In this document: positions 19,269 through 28,051 of the stretch, in pieces
How positions within the stretch are numbered: position 1 is the stretch's first letter
Layout: every line of letters begins with the position of its first letter
NCBI GenBank assembly: GCA_017303715.1
Contig: JAFLBZ010000015.1
Coordinates: 1 to 64,000, forward strand
Direction: 5' to 3'
Length of the DNA stretch: 64,000 nucleotides
Origin: Rhodothermia bacterium
GTDB lineage: Bacteria; Bacteroidota; Rhodothermia; Rhodothermales; UBA2364
The notes under the pieces: generated by a model
The model's input: the letters and a program-made list of their open reading frames with translations, nothing else
What the model was told of the DNA's origin: nothing
Databases searched by the model: none
Translations under genes and position numbers: made by a program

Positions 19269-19937
19269 ATGAAGTTTCTTATCAAGACGTTTCCGGACTG
19301 GCGTTACTGGCCATCCCTTCTTTTTTTGCTTGTTTGGACACAACCCGCCTTGTTGTTTGCCCAAGTAGATGATGCGCAGATTTGGTTAAGCACGTCCTTT
19401 GAACAGGGAGTCGGAAAGCGTTCGAGCGTTGAGGTGGAATATGAGGCCCGTTTTGGTGAACAAGCCAGCATGTTAGACGCGCATTACTTTAGTGGTTCCT
19501 ATGCTTTTTCGCTGAAAAACGGCTTAGGGGCAAGCATGGATATTCGGTCTAAAAAAGGCACTGACGAAACAACCCTCCGTTATGGCTTGCGGTTAAACGC
19601 TAAAAAAAGGGTGCGCAATGTCCGGTACAAACTGTCTTCTGCAGTGCTATACGAGTCCTTTGTGCGGCCAGAAGACACGCCTGCCGAGTGGACACTCCGG
19701 CCAGATTTGGAGATAAAATGGTACACTGGGCCTGTGCGTTGGACAACCGAGATAGAACCGCTTTGGATATTGGATGGTTCATTCACGAAAAAGAGGGTGC
19801 GCTGGAAGTCTGGATTTGAGTTTATGGTTACAAAATCCTTGGCTTTCGAGACGTTTTATCTTGCACAATGGCGCTACAAAAAAAATGACACCCCATACAC
19901 GCACATTGGTGGCATCGGACTTAAGTTTGAACGATGA
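19269..19937 (+). CDS. DUF2490-family outer-membrane beta-barrel protein
   Basis: This 222-residue protein has a signal peptide (about 1-32, ending ALLFAQ). Alternating amphipathic beta strands with aromatic ends follow (for example SVEVEYEARFG, VRYKLSSAVLYES, WRYKKNDTPYTHIGGIGLKF), ending in a C-terminal Phe-rich strand typical of an outer-membrane barrel. The overall pattern is that of DUF2490, an uncharacterised family from this group of bacteria. It is directly followed, with overlap, by a VTC-domain gene and then a DUF4956 gene, a conserved neighbourhood linked to polyphosphate-type metabolism. Its own role is unknown. Confidence 0.75.
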   Translation: MKFLIKTFPDWRYWPSLLFLLVWTQPALLFAQVDDAQIWLSTSFEQGVGKRSSVEVEYEARFGEQASMLDAHYFSGSYAFSLKNGLGASMDIRSKKGTDETTLRYGLRLNAKKRVRNVRYKLSSAVLYESFVRPEDTPAEWTLRPDLEIKWYTGPVRWTTEIEPLWILDGSFTKKRVRWKSGFEFMVTKSLAFETFYLAQWRYKKNDTPYTHIGGIGLKFER

Positions 19938-20685
19938 CCACGCCGCCGTTTTATCGGCCTTAACAAGCTATGCGCCCATTGGTTTGCGGGAATTGGACGC
20001 CGTTTCCCTTCAAAAAAGAATGGACACAAAATTTTTGGTCTCTTTCGCAGATTTAGGGGCCATTTTACGGGACATCCGAAGCGAGTATGCTATTCTTGAG
20101 CTGGAGCGCCACCGCAACTTCCCTTATATATCGTGTTATTACGATACGCCAGATTTCATGTTCTACCACCATCATCACAATGGCCGACCGAATCGCTTGA
20201 AAATTCGGTTGCGGAATTATGTATTGTCTAATCTCTTTTATTTTGAAGTTAAACAAAAAAGATATGGCCTTAGGACAGAAAAAGTACGCTTAAAAAGGCC
20301 CAACTTTTCAACCAATCTTTTCCCAAATGAAGCAGCGTTGGTTTCTGAAAAATACCATTTAGACGATCAAATTCATCCGCAGTTAACCACAACATTTAAC
20401 CGCTTCACGCTTGCTGGGCTTCGACATGAAGAGCGCATAACCATAGATACCGATTTAATTTTTGACCGCAATGGCCATAAAATACACTTGGACAATGTGG
20501 TTATTATTGAGGTTAAACAGCCACGAAGTAGCCTTCAATCACCCATTAGACAAGCGCTACGCCGACTGGGAGCTACGCCCCAGCCGTTTTCCAAATATGC
20601 TATCGGGATGGCATTTACCTCACCGGAGCTTAAAAAAAATGCCTTTAAACCCATATTCCTAAACTTGAAACACTTTAACCCTTGA
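19927..20685 (+). CDS. VTC-domain polyphosphate polymerase-like protein
   Basis: This 252-residue cytosolic domain has the VTC/CYTH tunnel fold of yeast Vtc4, which makes polyphosphate from nucleotide. Seen are the start of the domain (LRELDAVSLQKRMDTKF), basic strand motifs lining the tunnel (RLKIRLRNY, EVKQKR, KVRLKR), and later strand motifs (ERITIDTDLIF, VIIEVKQPRS, FSKYAIGMA). The first in-frame ATG at 19774 would give about 50 residues read from inside the DUF2490 gene that do not look like protein. An internal ATG (MDTKF) would cut into the domain. A TTG at 19927, 11 bp before the upstream stop, gives the expected family N-terminus, so I choose it. Function is inferred from the family; not every bacterial VTC protein has been tested. 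Confidence 0.78.
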   Translation: MNDDHAAVLSALTSYAPIGLRELDAVSLQKRMDTKFLVSFADLGAILRDIRSEYAILELERHRNFPYISCYYDTPDFMFYHHHHNGRPNRLKIRLRNYVLSNLFYFEVKQKRYGLRTEKVRLKRPNFSTNLFPNEAALVSEKYHLDDQIHPQLTTTFNRFTLAGLRHEERITIDTDLIFDRNGHKIHLDNVVIIEVKQPRSSLQSPIRQALRRLGATPQPFSKYAIGMAFTSPELKKNAFKPIFLNLKHFNP

Positions 20686-20697
20686 AACACGTTAAAC

Positions 20698-21327
20698 ATG
20701 GAAGACCTGTTTAGACTCCACACTGCCGACATCCCTGTTTTTGTTTTTCGGGCAATCATGAATGCGTTATCCATCTTCATTATTGTACGATTAATTTATT
20801 ATCCAAGGCACAAAAATAATGATTTTGTTTTCACCTTCTTTTTGTTTAATGCGGCTAATTTCATTATTTGTCTATTTCTAAGTACTTCAAAATTTGAAAT
20901 GGGATTTGCCTTTGGTTTATTCGCCATTTTTTCCATCATTCGTTATCGGACGGTTACGGTTCATATACGCGAAATGGGATATTTCTTCATTGCTGTTGCT
21001 TTGGCGATGATGAATGCTTTGGCAACGCCAGATTTGTTATTGATTTTGGGAAATTTGTTGTTGCTGGGCTTGGTATGGGCTTTGGATCGTCAAAAAAACC
21101 TTGTTCACGAAAGTCATCAGGAAATTTTATACGAGCGAATAGACCTCATTTCTCCCGAAAAACGTCCTGAACTTATTGCGGATTTAAAAGCAAGAACGGG
21201 GATCAACTTCCACCGAGTGGATATTGAACGTGTGGACTTCTTTCGCGATACGGTCCGCTTACGCGCTCATTATTTTACCCATCACGCCGAAGGAACACGA
21301 GACCACGTACTTGATGATGATGACTAA
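20698..21327 (+). CDS. DUF4956 membrane protein
   Basis: This 209-residue protein has four hydrophobic segments in its first 130 residues (about 12-33, 43-62, 70-85, 95-125) and a soluble C-terminal domain of about 80 residues (YERIDLISPEKRPELIADLKARTG ... VRLRAHYF). This is the DUF4956 layout. The gene starts 12 bp after the VTC gene and is the usual partner of VTC-domain proteins in bacteria, so it probably forms a membrane anchor or export partner for the polymer made by the VTC protein. That role is inferred from neighbourhood only. Confidence 0.82.
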   Translation: MEDLFRLHTADIPVFVFRAIMNALSIFIIVRLIYYPRHKNNDFVFTFFLFNAANFIICLFLSTSKFEMGFAFGLFAIFSIIRYRTVTVHIREMGYFFIAVALAMMNALATPDLLLILGNLLLLGLVWALDRQKNLVHESHQEILYERIDLISPEKRPELIADLKARTGINFHRVDIERVDFFRDTVRLRAHYFTHHAEGTRDHVLDDDD

Positions 21328-21447
21328 AGTAAAAACACTTCTTTCAAATTTTTGCGATCCACCGTTTCTAAAGGTTATTTCGGTCTAACTTCTGCTGTAT
21401 CTTTAAGCGTACAACAGCCTTTTCGGTTCATAACAGCAGGAGGGAAC

Positions 21448-22095
21448 ATGAACCTTTCCGAAATTAGATTAGATGCGATTCAGGTGCGGGTTTTGGCCTC
21501 GCTCATCGAAAAAGCCAGAACCACACCGCAGAACTACCCCCTAAGTTTGAATGCTTTGATGGCGGCCTGCAACCAAAAGACAAGCCGTAACCCCGTTTTG
21601 CAGTTGGATGAACGCACCATATATGCCGCTTTAGAAGTGCTACAACAAAAGCGTTTGGCTCAGTTAGACTCGGCCTCCGGACGGGTGAGCAAATACCGCC
21701 AAAGTTTGAACCGGGTGATTGATTTAGACCCACAAGAGCTTTGTATTTTGGCGGTTTTGATGCTACGTGGCGAGCAAACGCTAGGTGAGATCAAAGGCAA
21801 TGCAGCCGCTATGTACCACTTCGAGTCCTTAGAGCAAACAGAAAAGGCCCTTAACCGACTTATAGCGCGGGAAGAACCCTTGGTAGTTACACTGCCCAAG
21901 CGCCCCGGACGAAAGGAGGCGCGGTATTTGCACCTTATGGCCGGTATGCCAGACCTTTCCGAGTATGAACATGCAGAAAATGATGCTGCCCCAATTGTGT
22001 CGGGAATGGATGTCAGTAGGATCGAAAAACTTGAAGCAGAGGTGGCGGAACTCCGCACCGAACTCAATGAGCTAAAGGCCGCATTGGGTTTATAA
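21448..22095 (+). CDS. YceH/DUF480 family protein
   Basis: The AGGAGG ribosome site at 21439-21444, four bases from the ATG at 21448, decides the start; an upstream in-frame codon adds 32 residues without family similarity. The 215-residue protein consists of two winged-helix-like DUF480 domains (about 5-85, with [32 protein letters not shown] and SRNPV; and about 90-170, with [21 protein letters not shown]) followed by a C-terminal coiled coil (about 190-215). The family is widespread and poorly understood; it may be regulatory or DNA-binding. It precedes trpB by 26 bp on the same strand. Confidence 0.88.
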   Translation: MNLSEIRLDAIQVRVLASLIEKARTTPQNYPLSLNALMAACNQKTSRNPVLQLDERTIYAALEVLQQKRLAQLDSASGRVSKYRQSLNRVIDLDPQELCILAVLMLRGEQTLGEIKGNAAAMYHFESLEQTEKALNRLIAREEPLVVTLPKRPGRKEARYLHLMAGMPDLSEYEHAENDAAPIVSGMDVSRIEKLEAEVAELRTELNELKAALGL

Positions 22096-22121
22096 TTCGC
22101 AAACCCACAACCAACCCAAAC

Positions 22122-23318
22122 ATGAACATGCCAAACACCTATACCGCACCTGATGTTTCTGGCCATTTTGGTCGTTTTGGGGGCGCTTTTGTTCCTGAAA
22201 TCTTATATCCCGTCTTGGAGGAGCTGAAACTGGCTTATGCAGCGGCTCAGAACGATCCTGCATTCGTATCACTTTACCAATCGTTGTTAGAAACCTATGT
22301 AGGGCGGCCTACGGCGCTCACCTTTGCCCCCCGTCTATCCAAAAAATTAGGCGGGCCACGCATTTATCTAAAACGCGAAGACCTTTGCCATACGGGAGCA
22401 CATAAAATTAACAATGCCATAGGGCAAATTTTACTGGCAAGACGTATGGGCAAAACCCGCATCATCGCCGAAACAGGTGCGGGACAACATGGCGTGGCTA
22501 CGGCCACCGTTTGCGCTAAATTTGGCATGACGTGTGTGGTCTATATGGGTGCGGAAGACATTGAACGCCAGAACCTAAACGTCCAGCGGATGCGACTTTT
22601 GGGCGCAGAGGTACGTCCGGCAACTTCCGGCAGCCAGACCCTGAAAGATGCAACCAACGAGGCCATCCGAGACTGGGTGAGCAATCCGAACGATACGTTT
22701 TACATCATTGGGTCGGTGGTAGGCCCTCATCCTTACCCGATGATGGTTCGCGACTTCCATCGGGTGATTGGCGAGGAAACCCGAAAGCAGTTGCTTGCAG
22801 CGGAGAACCGCGAAACGCCGGATGCACTTGTGGCCTGTGTGGGCGGCGGCTCTAATGCGATGGGCCTCTTTTATCCGTTTATCAACGAACCCAATGTGCG
22901 GATTTTTGGTGCGGAAGCAGCGGGTGAAGGCTTAGAAGGCCGAACAGCTGCTACCCTAACCCTCGGCGAGCCGGGTGTTCTTCATGGAGCCATGAGCCTA
23001 TTGCTCCAAGACGATCAAGGGCAAGTGGAATTGGCACATTCCATTTCGGCTGGATTGGATTATCCGGGCGTAGGACCAGAACATGCCTACCTCAAAGACT
23101 TAGGACGGGTTCAGTATCACCCCATTACCGATGCCGAGGCCATAGAGGGCGTAAAATGCTTGGCCGAATCCGAAGGAATTATTCCGGCATTGGAGACGGC
23201 ACATGCGGTTGCTCTCCTACCTAAAATTGCAGACACGATGACGCCCGATGAAGTGGTCGTGCTTTGCTGCTCTGGGCGCGGTGACAAAGACATGGGGACG
23301 ATTTCTCGTTATCTATAA
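22122..23318 (+). CDS. trpB: Tryptophan synthase beta chain
   Basis: This 398-residue PLP enzyme joins indole and serine to give tryptophan. The N-terminal signature [13 protein letters not shown], the PLP lysine in HTGAHKINN (about 91), the phosphate-binding loop GGGSNAMG (about 240) and the serine-binding segment ETGAGQHG are all intact, and length is normal. ATG at 22122 or, two codons later, 22128 could be used. No trpA or other trp gene is adjacent, so it is a stand-alone copy; it may still pair with a TrpA encoded elsewhere. Confidence 0.95.
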   Translation: MNMPNTYTAPDVSGHFGRFGGAFVPEILYPVLEELKLAYAAAQNDPAFVSLYQSLLETYVGRPTALTFAPRLSKKLGGPRIYLKREDLCHTGAHKINNAIGQILLARRMGKTRIIAETGAGQHGVATATVCAKFGMTCVVYMGAEDIERQNLNVQRMRLLGAEVRPATSGSQTLKDATNEAIRDWVSNPNDTFYIIGSVVGPHPYPMMVRDFHRVIGEETRKQLLAAENRETPDALVACVGGGSNAMGLFYPFINEPNVRIFGAEAAGEGLEGRTAATLTLGEPGVLHGAMSLLLQDDQGQVELAHSISAGLDYPGVGPEHAYLKDLGRVQYHPITDAEAIEGVKCLAESEGIIPALETAHAVALLPKIADTMTPDEVVVLCCSGRGDKDMGTISRYL

Positions 23319-23467
23319 CGCCCTTTTCTATTGAAGGCGATCTATTTTCCCTCTACAGAACCCAAATTTATTTCTTGAGAGGACTTTGCCGCGCTACGCA
23401 CAACGTAGGTTGCGGGAACTCTATTTAACCACATCAGAGCAAAATCTAAATAGAAATCCGTCTTAGA

Positions 23468-23520
23468 ATTAACCCCATACTTCAGCGTAGGGTTTTGTGC
23501 TACGCCCCCAATCGGCGGCT
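23468..23520 (+). repeat. REP-like dispersed repeat, partial copy C
   Basis: The stretch ATTAACCCCATACTTCAGCG followed by TAGGGTTTTGTGC matches the hairpin end of copy B (ATTAACCTCATGCTTTAGCG, then TGGGGTTTTCTGC) at 26409-26443. Only this terminal hairpin part is recognisable here, in the 274-bp gap between trpB and the DoxX gene. Confidence 0.55.
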
Positions 23521-23592
23521 TTTTTTCCTTTTTTGTCCGTATATTATCACCCAAACAAACCCCTCTTTCTTAAACCAAACCTCACCTAAAAG

Positions 23593-24024
23593 ATGATGGC
23601 GTTTTTTGAAAAAATCCAGCCTTTTGGCTATGCGTTTTCTCGTTTTGCATTAGGCATCATGATGATGCTTCATGGCTGGCCCAAGATTTCGGGCGGTATA
23701 GAAAAGTGGACTTCGCTTGGTGGTGCGATGGAAAACTTTGGTATCGCTTTTTTTCCAGTTTTTTGGGGATTTATGGGCGCATTGGCCGAGTTTCTGGGCG
23801 GACTTTTGGTGGCCGTTGGCTTAGGCACACGGTATGCGGCTGCTTTTGTGGTGGCAACGATGGGCGTGGCTGCGATGGCCCACCTTGGCGATGGCGAACC
23901 CTTTATGGAAGCCTCTCATGCCATCGAAACAGGGCTGGGCTTCCTGATGATTTTATTTGTGGGTGGTGGAACCTATAGCTTAGACCGCATTTTCTTTAAA
24001 ACCAACGACAAGCCCATCCGCTGA
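23593..24024 (+). CDS. DoxX family membrane protein
   Basis: This 143-residue protein has four transmembrane helices (about 10-30, 50-72, 76-97, 105-125) and the DoxX pattern: FSRFALGIMMMLHGWPKI in helix 1, GALAEFLGGLLVAVGLGTR between helices 2 and 3, and EASHAIETGLGFLMI near the end. DoxX-like proteins are small quinol-linked or oxidative-stress-related membrane proteins of mostly unknown role. Start could be either of two consecutive ATG codons. The dipeptidase gene follows after 17 bp. Confidence 0.88.
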   Translation: MMAFFEKIQPFGYAFSRFALGIMMMLHGWPKISGGIEKWTSLGGAMENFGIAFFPVFWGFMGALAEFLGGLLVAVGLGTRYAAAFVVATMGVAAMAHLGDGEPFMEASHAIETGLGFLMILFVGGGTYSLDRIFFKTNDKPIR

Positions 24025-24041
24025 CGTTTATACCACTTGAT

Positions 24042-25352
24042 ATGACACGCTTCCTTTTATTGCTCTTTGTGCTTAGCCTTCCGACGAGTTATGCCCAAAC
24101 ACCGTGGCGTTCCAAACGCAATACACTTAAGACCACCACAGCCACGGTAGAGCCTCCCACAACCCTATTTGCAGACGGCGGAAAAATAGCGATGCCCCGA
24201 AAGCAACAGGCCGAACTTATCCGCCAAGACCCGCTCTGGAAAAAAGCCCTTGCCTTGCATTTTGATGCTTTGGTGATGGATGGTCACATAGACGTCCCTA
24301 CCCTCATTGTCTCCGACCCGTCTTATCAGTTCCGGAAACGCCACAAAACACCTCCCCATGTGGACTTACCCCGCATGTATGAAGGTGGATTAGATGCAGC
24401 ATTTTTTTCCATTTACGTAGGGGCAGAATACCCCGAAGGCCGAGAATCCATTAATCGCGCCAAAGAAGAAATTTTCTTTCTCCGGCAGCAATTGGAAGGC
24501 TTGGAAGACTCGGTACACATTGCGACTTCGGTTGCTGATGTACGCAACATCACACAAGCAGGCAAAAAAGCCATTCTGATGGGGATAGAAGGCGGACATG
24601 CCATTGCACAAGCAGACCTTGGTGTTCTCCAAAACTTCTACACGTCCGGTATTCGCTACGTCACCCTAAGCCACGTCAATACAAATTCGTTCGCAGATGC
24701 CTCGCAGTCACCTCCAAAATGGGGTGGACTGAACGAGGCCGGAAGGAGTCTTGTGCGGGAAATGAACCGTCTGGGGATTCTCGTGGACATTTCGCACGTT
24801 GCAGATTCCACTTTTTGGGATGCGCTGGCCGTCTCTGAAGCACCCATGATCGCCTCGCACTCTTCGGCGCGGGCGCTTACCGAAAACGTCCGAAATATGA
24901 GCGACGATATGATCCGTGCGCTTGCACAAAAAGGCGGTGTGGTGATGGTGAACTTTATGGAAAGTGTGGTGAACACACAAATGAACAAGGCTGTGATGGA
25001 CGAAGTCTATGCCCGCTTGAGAAACGAATACAACAACAATTATTATATGATGTGGCAGGTAATCTCGATGGTACAACGTGAAAAAGGACTCCGACCGGGC
25101 AATTTAGAGGATCTTATTGCACACCTGATTCATGTTGCACGCATTGCTGGCGTGGATCATGTGGGATTGGGTTCTGATTTTGACGGTGCAACCATGCCGG
25201 ACGGCCTCGAAGATGTAACAAAACTGCCCTATATCACTTATAAATTGCTTAAAGCAGGCTTCTCCGAGACGGACATTCGCAAAATACTCGGCGGGAATAG
25301 CCTCCGCGTATTGGCCGAGGCCGAGCGTGTAGCCGCAACGATGAAGCTGTAA
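24042..25352 (+). CDS. Exported M19 family (renal-type) dipeptidase
   Basis: This 436-residue zinc hydrolase cleaves dipeptides, probably in the periplasm. It has a signal peptide (1-18, ending TSYAQ). Metal-binding motifs in order are DGHIDVP (His/Asp, about 80), EGGHAI (bridging Glu, about 187), LSHVNTNSF and VDISHVADSTFW (metal His residues), SHSSARAL, and the C-terminal DHVGLGSDFDG (about 370). All expected ligands are present and the length fits the family. A conserved unknown gene (DUF6624-like) follows 30 bp downstream. Confidence 0.92.
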   Translation: MTRFLLLLFVLSLPTSYAQTPWRSKRNTLKTTTATVEPPTTLFADGGKIAMPRKQQAELIRQDPLWKKALALHFDALVMDGHIDVPTLIVSDPSYQFRKRHKTPPHVDLPRMYEGGLDAAFFSIYVGAEYPEGRESINRAKEEIFFLRQQLEGLEDSVHIATSVADVRNITQAGKKAILMGIEGGHAIAQADLGVLQNFYTSGIRYVTLSHVNTNSFADASQSPPKWGGLNEAGRSLVREMNRLGILVDISHVADSTFWDALAVSEAPMIASHSSARALTENVRNMSDDMIRALAQKGGVVMVNFMESVVNTQMNKAVMDEVYARLRNEYNNNYYMMWQVISMVQREKGLRPGNLEDLIAHLIHVARIAGVDHVGLGSDFDGATMPDGLEDVTKLPYITYKLLKAGFSETDIRKILGGNSLRVLAEAERVAATMKL

Positions 25353-25382
25353 CATCGCGAAGGAACGTAGCCCCACCTTCCG

Positions 25383-26012
25383 ATGAGCGACGAAAAACCA
25401 CACAAACGCTTGAATACCCACACTAAAAAAATCCTACAGCTAAAGAAGGCCGATGACACCCTCCGCCAAATATTGCTAGAGGAAGGCGTGTTATTTGATG
25501 GCTATCACCCCAGAATGGAGGAATTACACCTCAAAAATGCCGAAGATCTGGGCGCCATTATGGACAAGATTGGGTATCCTACACCCGCAAAAGTGGGACA
25601 AGAAGCCAGTGATGCGGCATGGCTCATTATACAACATGCCATAAGCAAACCGGAATTTATGCGGGCTTGTGCGGTGCTATTGGAAAAAGCCGTCCAACAA
25701 GGCCAAGTTGCTCCCACTACATGGGCTTATTTGACCGATCGCATTGCCGTTTTGGAGGGACGTTTGCAATTGTTTGGGACACAATTCGACTGGGATGTGC
25801 ATTTGGAATTAAATCCTCTCCCATATGATGACCTTGAGGCGGTGAACAAACGCCGTGCAGACATAGGTCTGAATACCCTTGAAGCGCAAACAATGCTCAT
25901 GCGAGAACGGGCCAAGGCAGAGCAAAACAATCCCCCCAACATGGCGACCCGGAATGCAACTTACGAGGCTTGGCGGAAACGTGTAGGCTGGGCGGAGGCA
26001 CAGATCCGTTAA
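25383..26012 (+). CDS. DUF6624-like conserved protein
   Basis: This 209-residue soluble protein has no signal peptide. The middle holds the pattern of the DUF6624 group: AWLIIQHAISKPEFMRACAV, then a short spacer, AYLTDRIAVLEGRLQLFGTQ and a C-terminal stretch listing positions in a predicted helix (AVNKRRADIGL). This family occurs widely as a single domain with unknown function. The assignment rests on memory of the pattern. It probably shares a transcript with the dipeptidase upstream. Confidence 0.6.
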   Translation: MSDEKPHKRLNTHTKKILQLKKADDTLRQILLEEGVLFDGYHPRMEELHLKNAEDLGAIMDKIGYPTPAKVGQEASDAAWLIIQHAISKPEFMRACAVLLEKAVQQGQVAPTTWAYLTDRIAVLEGRLQLFGTQFDWDVHLELNPLPYDDLEAVNKRRADIGLNTLEAQTMLMRERAKAEQNNPPNMATRNATYEAWRKRVGWAEAQIR

Positions 26013-26190
26013 CTAAACATGCACTCCAGTATTTAAATGATTGTTATTAAAAGAATTAAATGCTTTAAATTGGCCTAATTTATCCCCTATACATTTCGGA
26101 AAAGGCTTCAGACAGGCCCAAACACCGTGCAAAACCTCCAATTGCACAAACTCGTGAATTCCATCGGAACAAGGATGCCTTCGACTTAGC

Positions 26191-26219
26191 TAACAAAGCC
26201 AACGGGCTTGGCTTTGTTA
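26191..26219. repeat. Perfect 12-bp inverted repeat hairpin
   Basis: TAACAAAGCCAA and TTGGCTTTGTTA flank a 5-base loop. There is no T tract after it, and it lies about 180 bp past the DUF6624-like gene. It may be a terminator-like or REP-like structure. Confidence 0.6.
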
Positions 26220-26261
26220 AGCCCAATTTATTCTATGGGTTGCGCTCATCTCAGTCATGTG

Positions 26262-26452
26262 AAGGATGGCGTTAATATCGCATGATGCGTAGTTTATGCT
26301 TGAGGCTGCCGCGCTAACGGAAGGCGTTCCTGTTTCATTAATCATTGTTTTTGCGTGCTTTACGTCTCTATTCAGACGAACGACGTTGCCCCATACATTC
26401 TGGTATTACATTAACCTCATGCTTTAGCGTGGGGTTTTCTGCAACCGCCACC
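26262..26452 (+). repeat. REP-like dispersed repeat, copy B
   Basis: This is the longest copy of the family, in opposite orientation to copy A at 17300-17481. It begins AAGGATGGCGTTAATATCG, contains the shared 26-base block at 26357-26382, and ends with a hairpin (AACCTCATGCTTTAGCGTGGGGTT) followed by TTCTGC. Confidence 0.75.
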
Positions 26453-26794
26453 ACAAGCGGCTTTAGTCATGAGGCGCGGGCAATAACACGATTTAGGGGT
26501 TGCGCAAAAGCCGTTCTAAAGAAAAAATAAGCGATAACACTTTTTACAACCCCTTTGCTGTTAGCTCGGAAATGGTTTTCAATTAAGATGCCGTCTCTAC
26601 GGGGCAAAATATTGTCCAATAGTCTTAGTAGTTGTGCAAGATTTGCCCTTCCATAGCTTGATTGACCCGAAACTCAGCTTGCAAAAGCTGTTTTATGCTT
26701 GTGCGATGGTTTAAATCTTGGGAGTGCCCCCAAAACAAGGTTGCAAAAGTTTAGAAAAAGGAAGAAGATTATATGGTGTGGTGTATAGACACAA

Positions 26795-26822
26795 AAAAAG
26801 CGTTCCATATCGAACGCTTTTT
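26795..26822. terminator. Rho-independent terminator of the desaturase gene
   Basis: The 11-bp stem AAAAAGCGTTC / GAACGCTTTTT has a 6-base loop and A/T tracts on both sides, so it can act in either direction. It lies 28 bp past the stop of the minus-strand desaturase gene. Confidence 0.85.
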
Positions 26823-26849
26823 GATGGGCTATTGTTTTTCGCAAGCCGT

Positions 26850-27968
26850 TCAATTTACATAAACCGCTTGATCTGGTAGTTCTACGACTGGATTTTGGCC
26901 AAATTTGACGAGGGTGCGATAATGCGAGCCAACGGCTATAGCAAACGTATCATGTTCGTGGTAAGGAACCCCATATTTTTTAGCGACCTCCTTCACAATT
27001 GGGCTGATGTTGGGATAATGCACACTACAAACTTTTGGGAAAAGGTGGTGTTCAATTTGGTAATTCAACCCACCAATATACCACGAAAGTAGTTTATTGC
27101 GTCGCGCAAAGTTCGAGGTGGTTTCCATTTCGTGTACCAACCAATGATTGTGGATAAGGCCGGTATCATCATATTCAGGATGGTCGGTTTCTTCAACAAC
27201 ATGCGCCAACTGAAAAACCACGCCCAAGATAAGCCCCGCAGTAAGATGAGCCGTTAGAAAGCCAATCAAAAACTGCCACCATGTGATGTCGAGGATCATC
27301 AGTGGCAAGACAATTTGGTAAGCTACGGTCACGGTTTTCATAATCCACAGCGTTGCCCATTCTTTCATAGGGTGTTTTTTATTCACATAAGGCCCTAATT
27401 TTTTGGCGAAAAAGTATTTAAAATCCTTGATGACCAACCAAAAAACCGTTGCAAACGAATATGCTGGAAAGGCCAAAATATGCTGAAAACGGTGGATGGT
27501 TTTATGTGGCGTATGGGGAGAGAGACGAACAAATGCGGCAACCTCCAAGTCCTCATCATGGCCATGAACATTGGTATAGGTGTGGTGGATGACGTTGTGG
27601 GTAATTTTCCACATATAGCCATTGGCGCCTAGCAAATCGAACGTTAGCCCTAATATCCAATTTAAGCGTTCATTGGAGGAATACGCGCCATGAAGCGCAT
27701 CGTGCGAGATGGAGAACCCTATACCGGCCATAGATATGCCAAGAAGAACACAAAGCCCCCACATTTGCCAAACACTGAACCCTCCAAAAAGGATCAACAG
27801 ATAACATGAAACGAAAACACCCAAAATGATGATGGTCTTCATAACCATTTCTATATTTGCGTGTTTCGAAAGGTTGTTTTGCTCGAAGTACTCACTTACC
27901 CGTTGTTTGACCTCTATGGTAAAGGCGCGGGCGAGTGTGTTATCGAAGCGAACTTTGACTTTTGCCAT
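26850..27968 (-). CDS. Membrane fatty-acid (acyl-lipid/acyl-CoA) desaturase
   Basis: This 372-residue di-iron membrane enzyme of the FADS-like class introduces a double bond into fatty-acyl chains. All three histidine boxes are present: HDALHG (about 89), HNVIHHTYTN (about 124-133) and the QIEHHLFP box (about 311). Hydrophobic pairs lie near 45-85, 180-235 and 220-255. The QxxHH third box places it in the front-end/linoleoyl-type group rather than the delta-9 group. There is no cytochrome b5 domain. The gene stands alone with its own terminator. Regiospecificity cannot be read from the sequence. Confidence 0.9.
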   Translation of the reverse strand: MAKVKVRFDNTLARAFTIEVKQRVSEYFEQNNLSKHANIEMVMKTIIILGVFVSCYLLILFGGFSVWQMWGLCVLLGISMAGIGFSISHDALHGAYSSNERLNWILGLTFDLLGANGYMWKITHNVIHHTYTNVHGHDEDLEVAAFVRLSPHTPHKTIHRFQHILAFPAYSFATVFWLVIKDFKYFFAKKLGPYVNKKHPMKEWATLWIMKTVTVAYQIVLPLMILDITWWQFLIGFLTAHLTAGLILGVVFQLAHVVEETDHPEYDDTGLIHNHWLVHEMETTSNFARRNKLLSWYIGGLNYQIEHHLFPKVCSVHYPNISPIVKEVAKKYGVPYHEHDTFAIAVGSHYRTLVKFGQNPVVELPDQAVYVN

Positions 27969-28051
27969 AAGGTTAGCAGGTTAACTATGAAACGATAAAA
28001 CAACACATTAGCCATTTTTTTAAAAAAAACCTAATAAGGATTTGGCAAATT

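Larger units (their letters stand above)
26013..26849. other. Long intergenic region: hairpin, REP-like copy B and a terminator
   Basis: These 837 bases hold no credible gene. From left to right I see AT-rich sequence, a perfect 12-bp inverted repeat (26191-26219), copy B of the dispersed repeat (26262-26452), about 300 bp without recognisable structure, and the terminator of the desaturase gene (26795-26822). Confidence 0.6.

Noticed and set aside
19774-19926. N-terminal extension of the VTC protein from ATG 19774
   Set aside because: It lies wholly inside the DUF2490 gene in another frame and reads as non-protein sequence.
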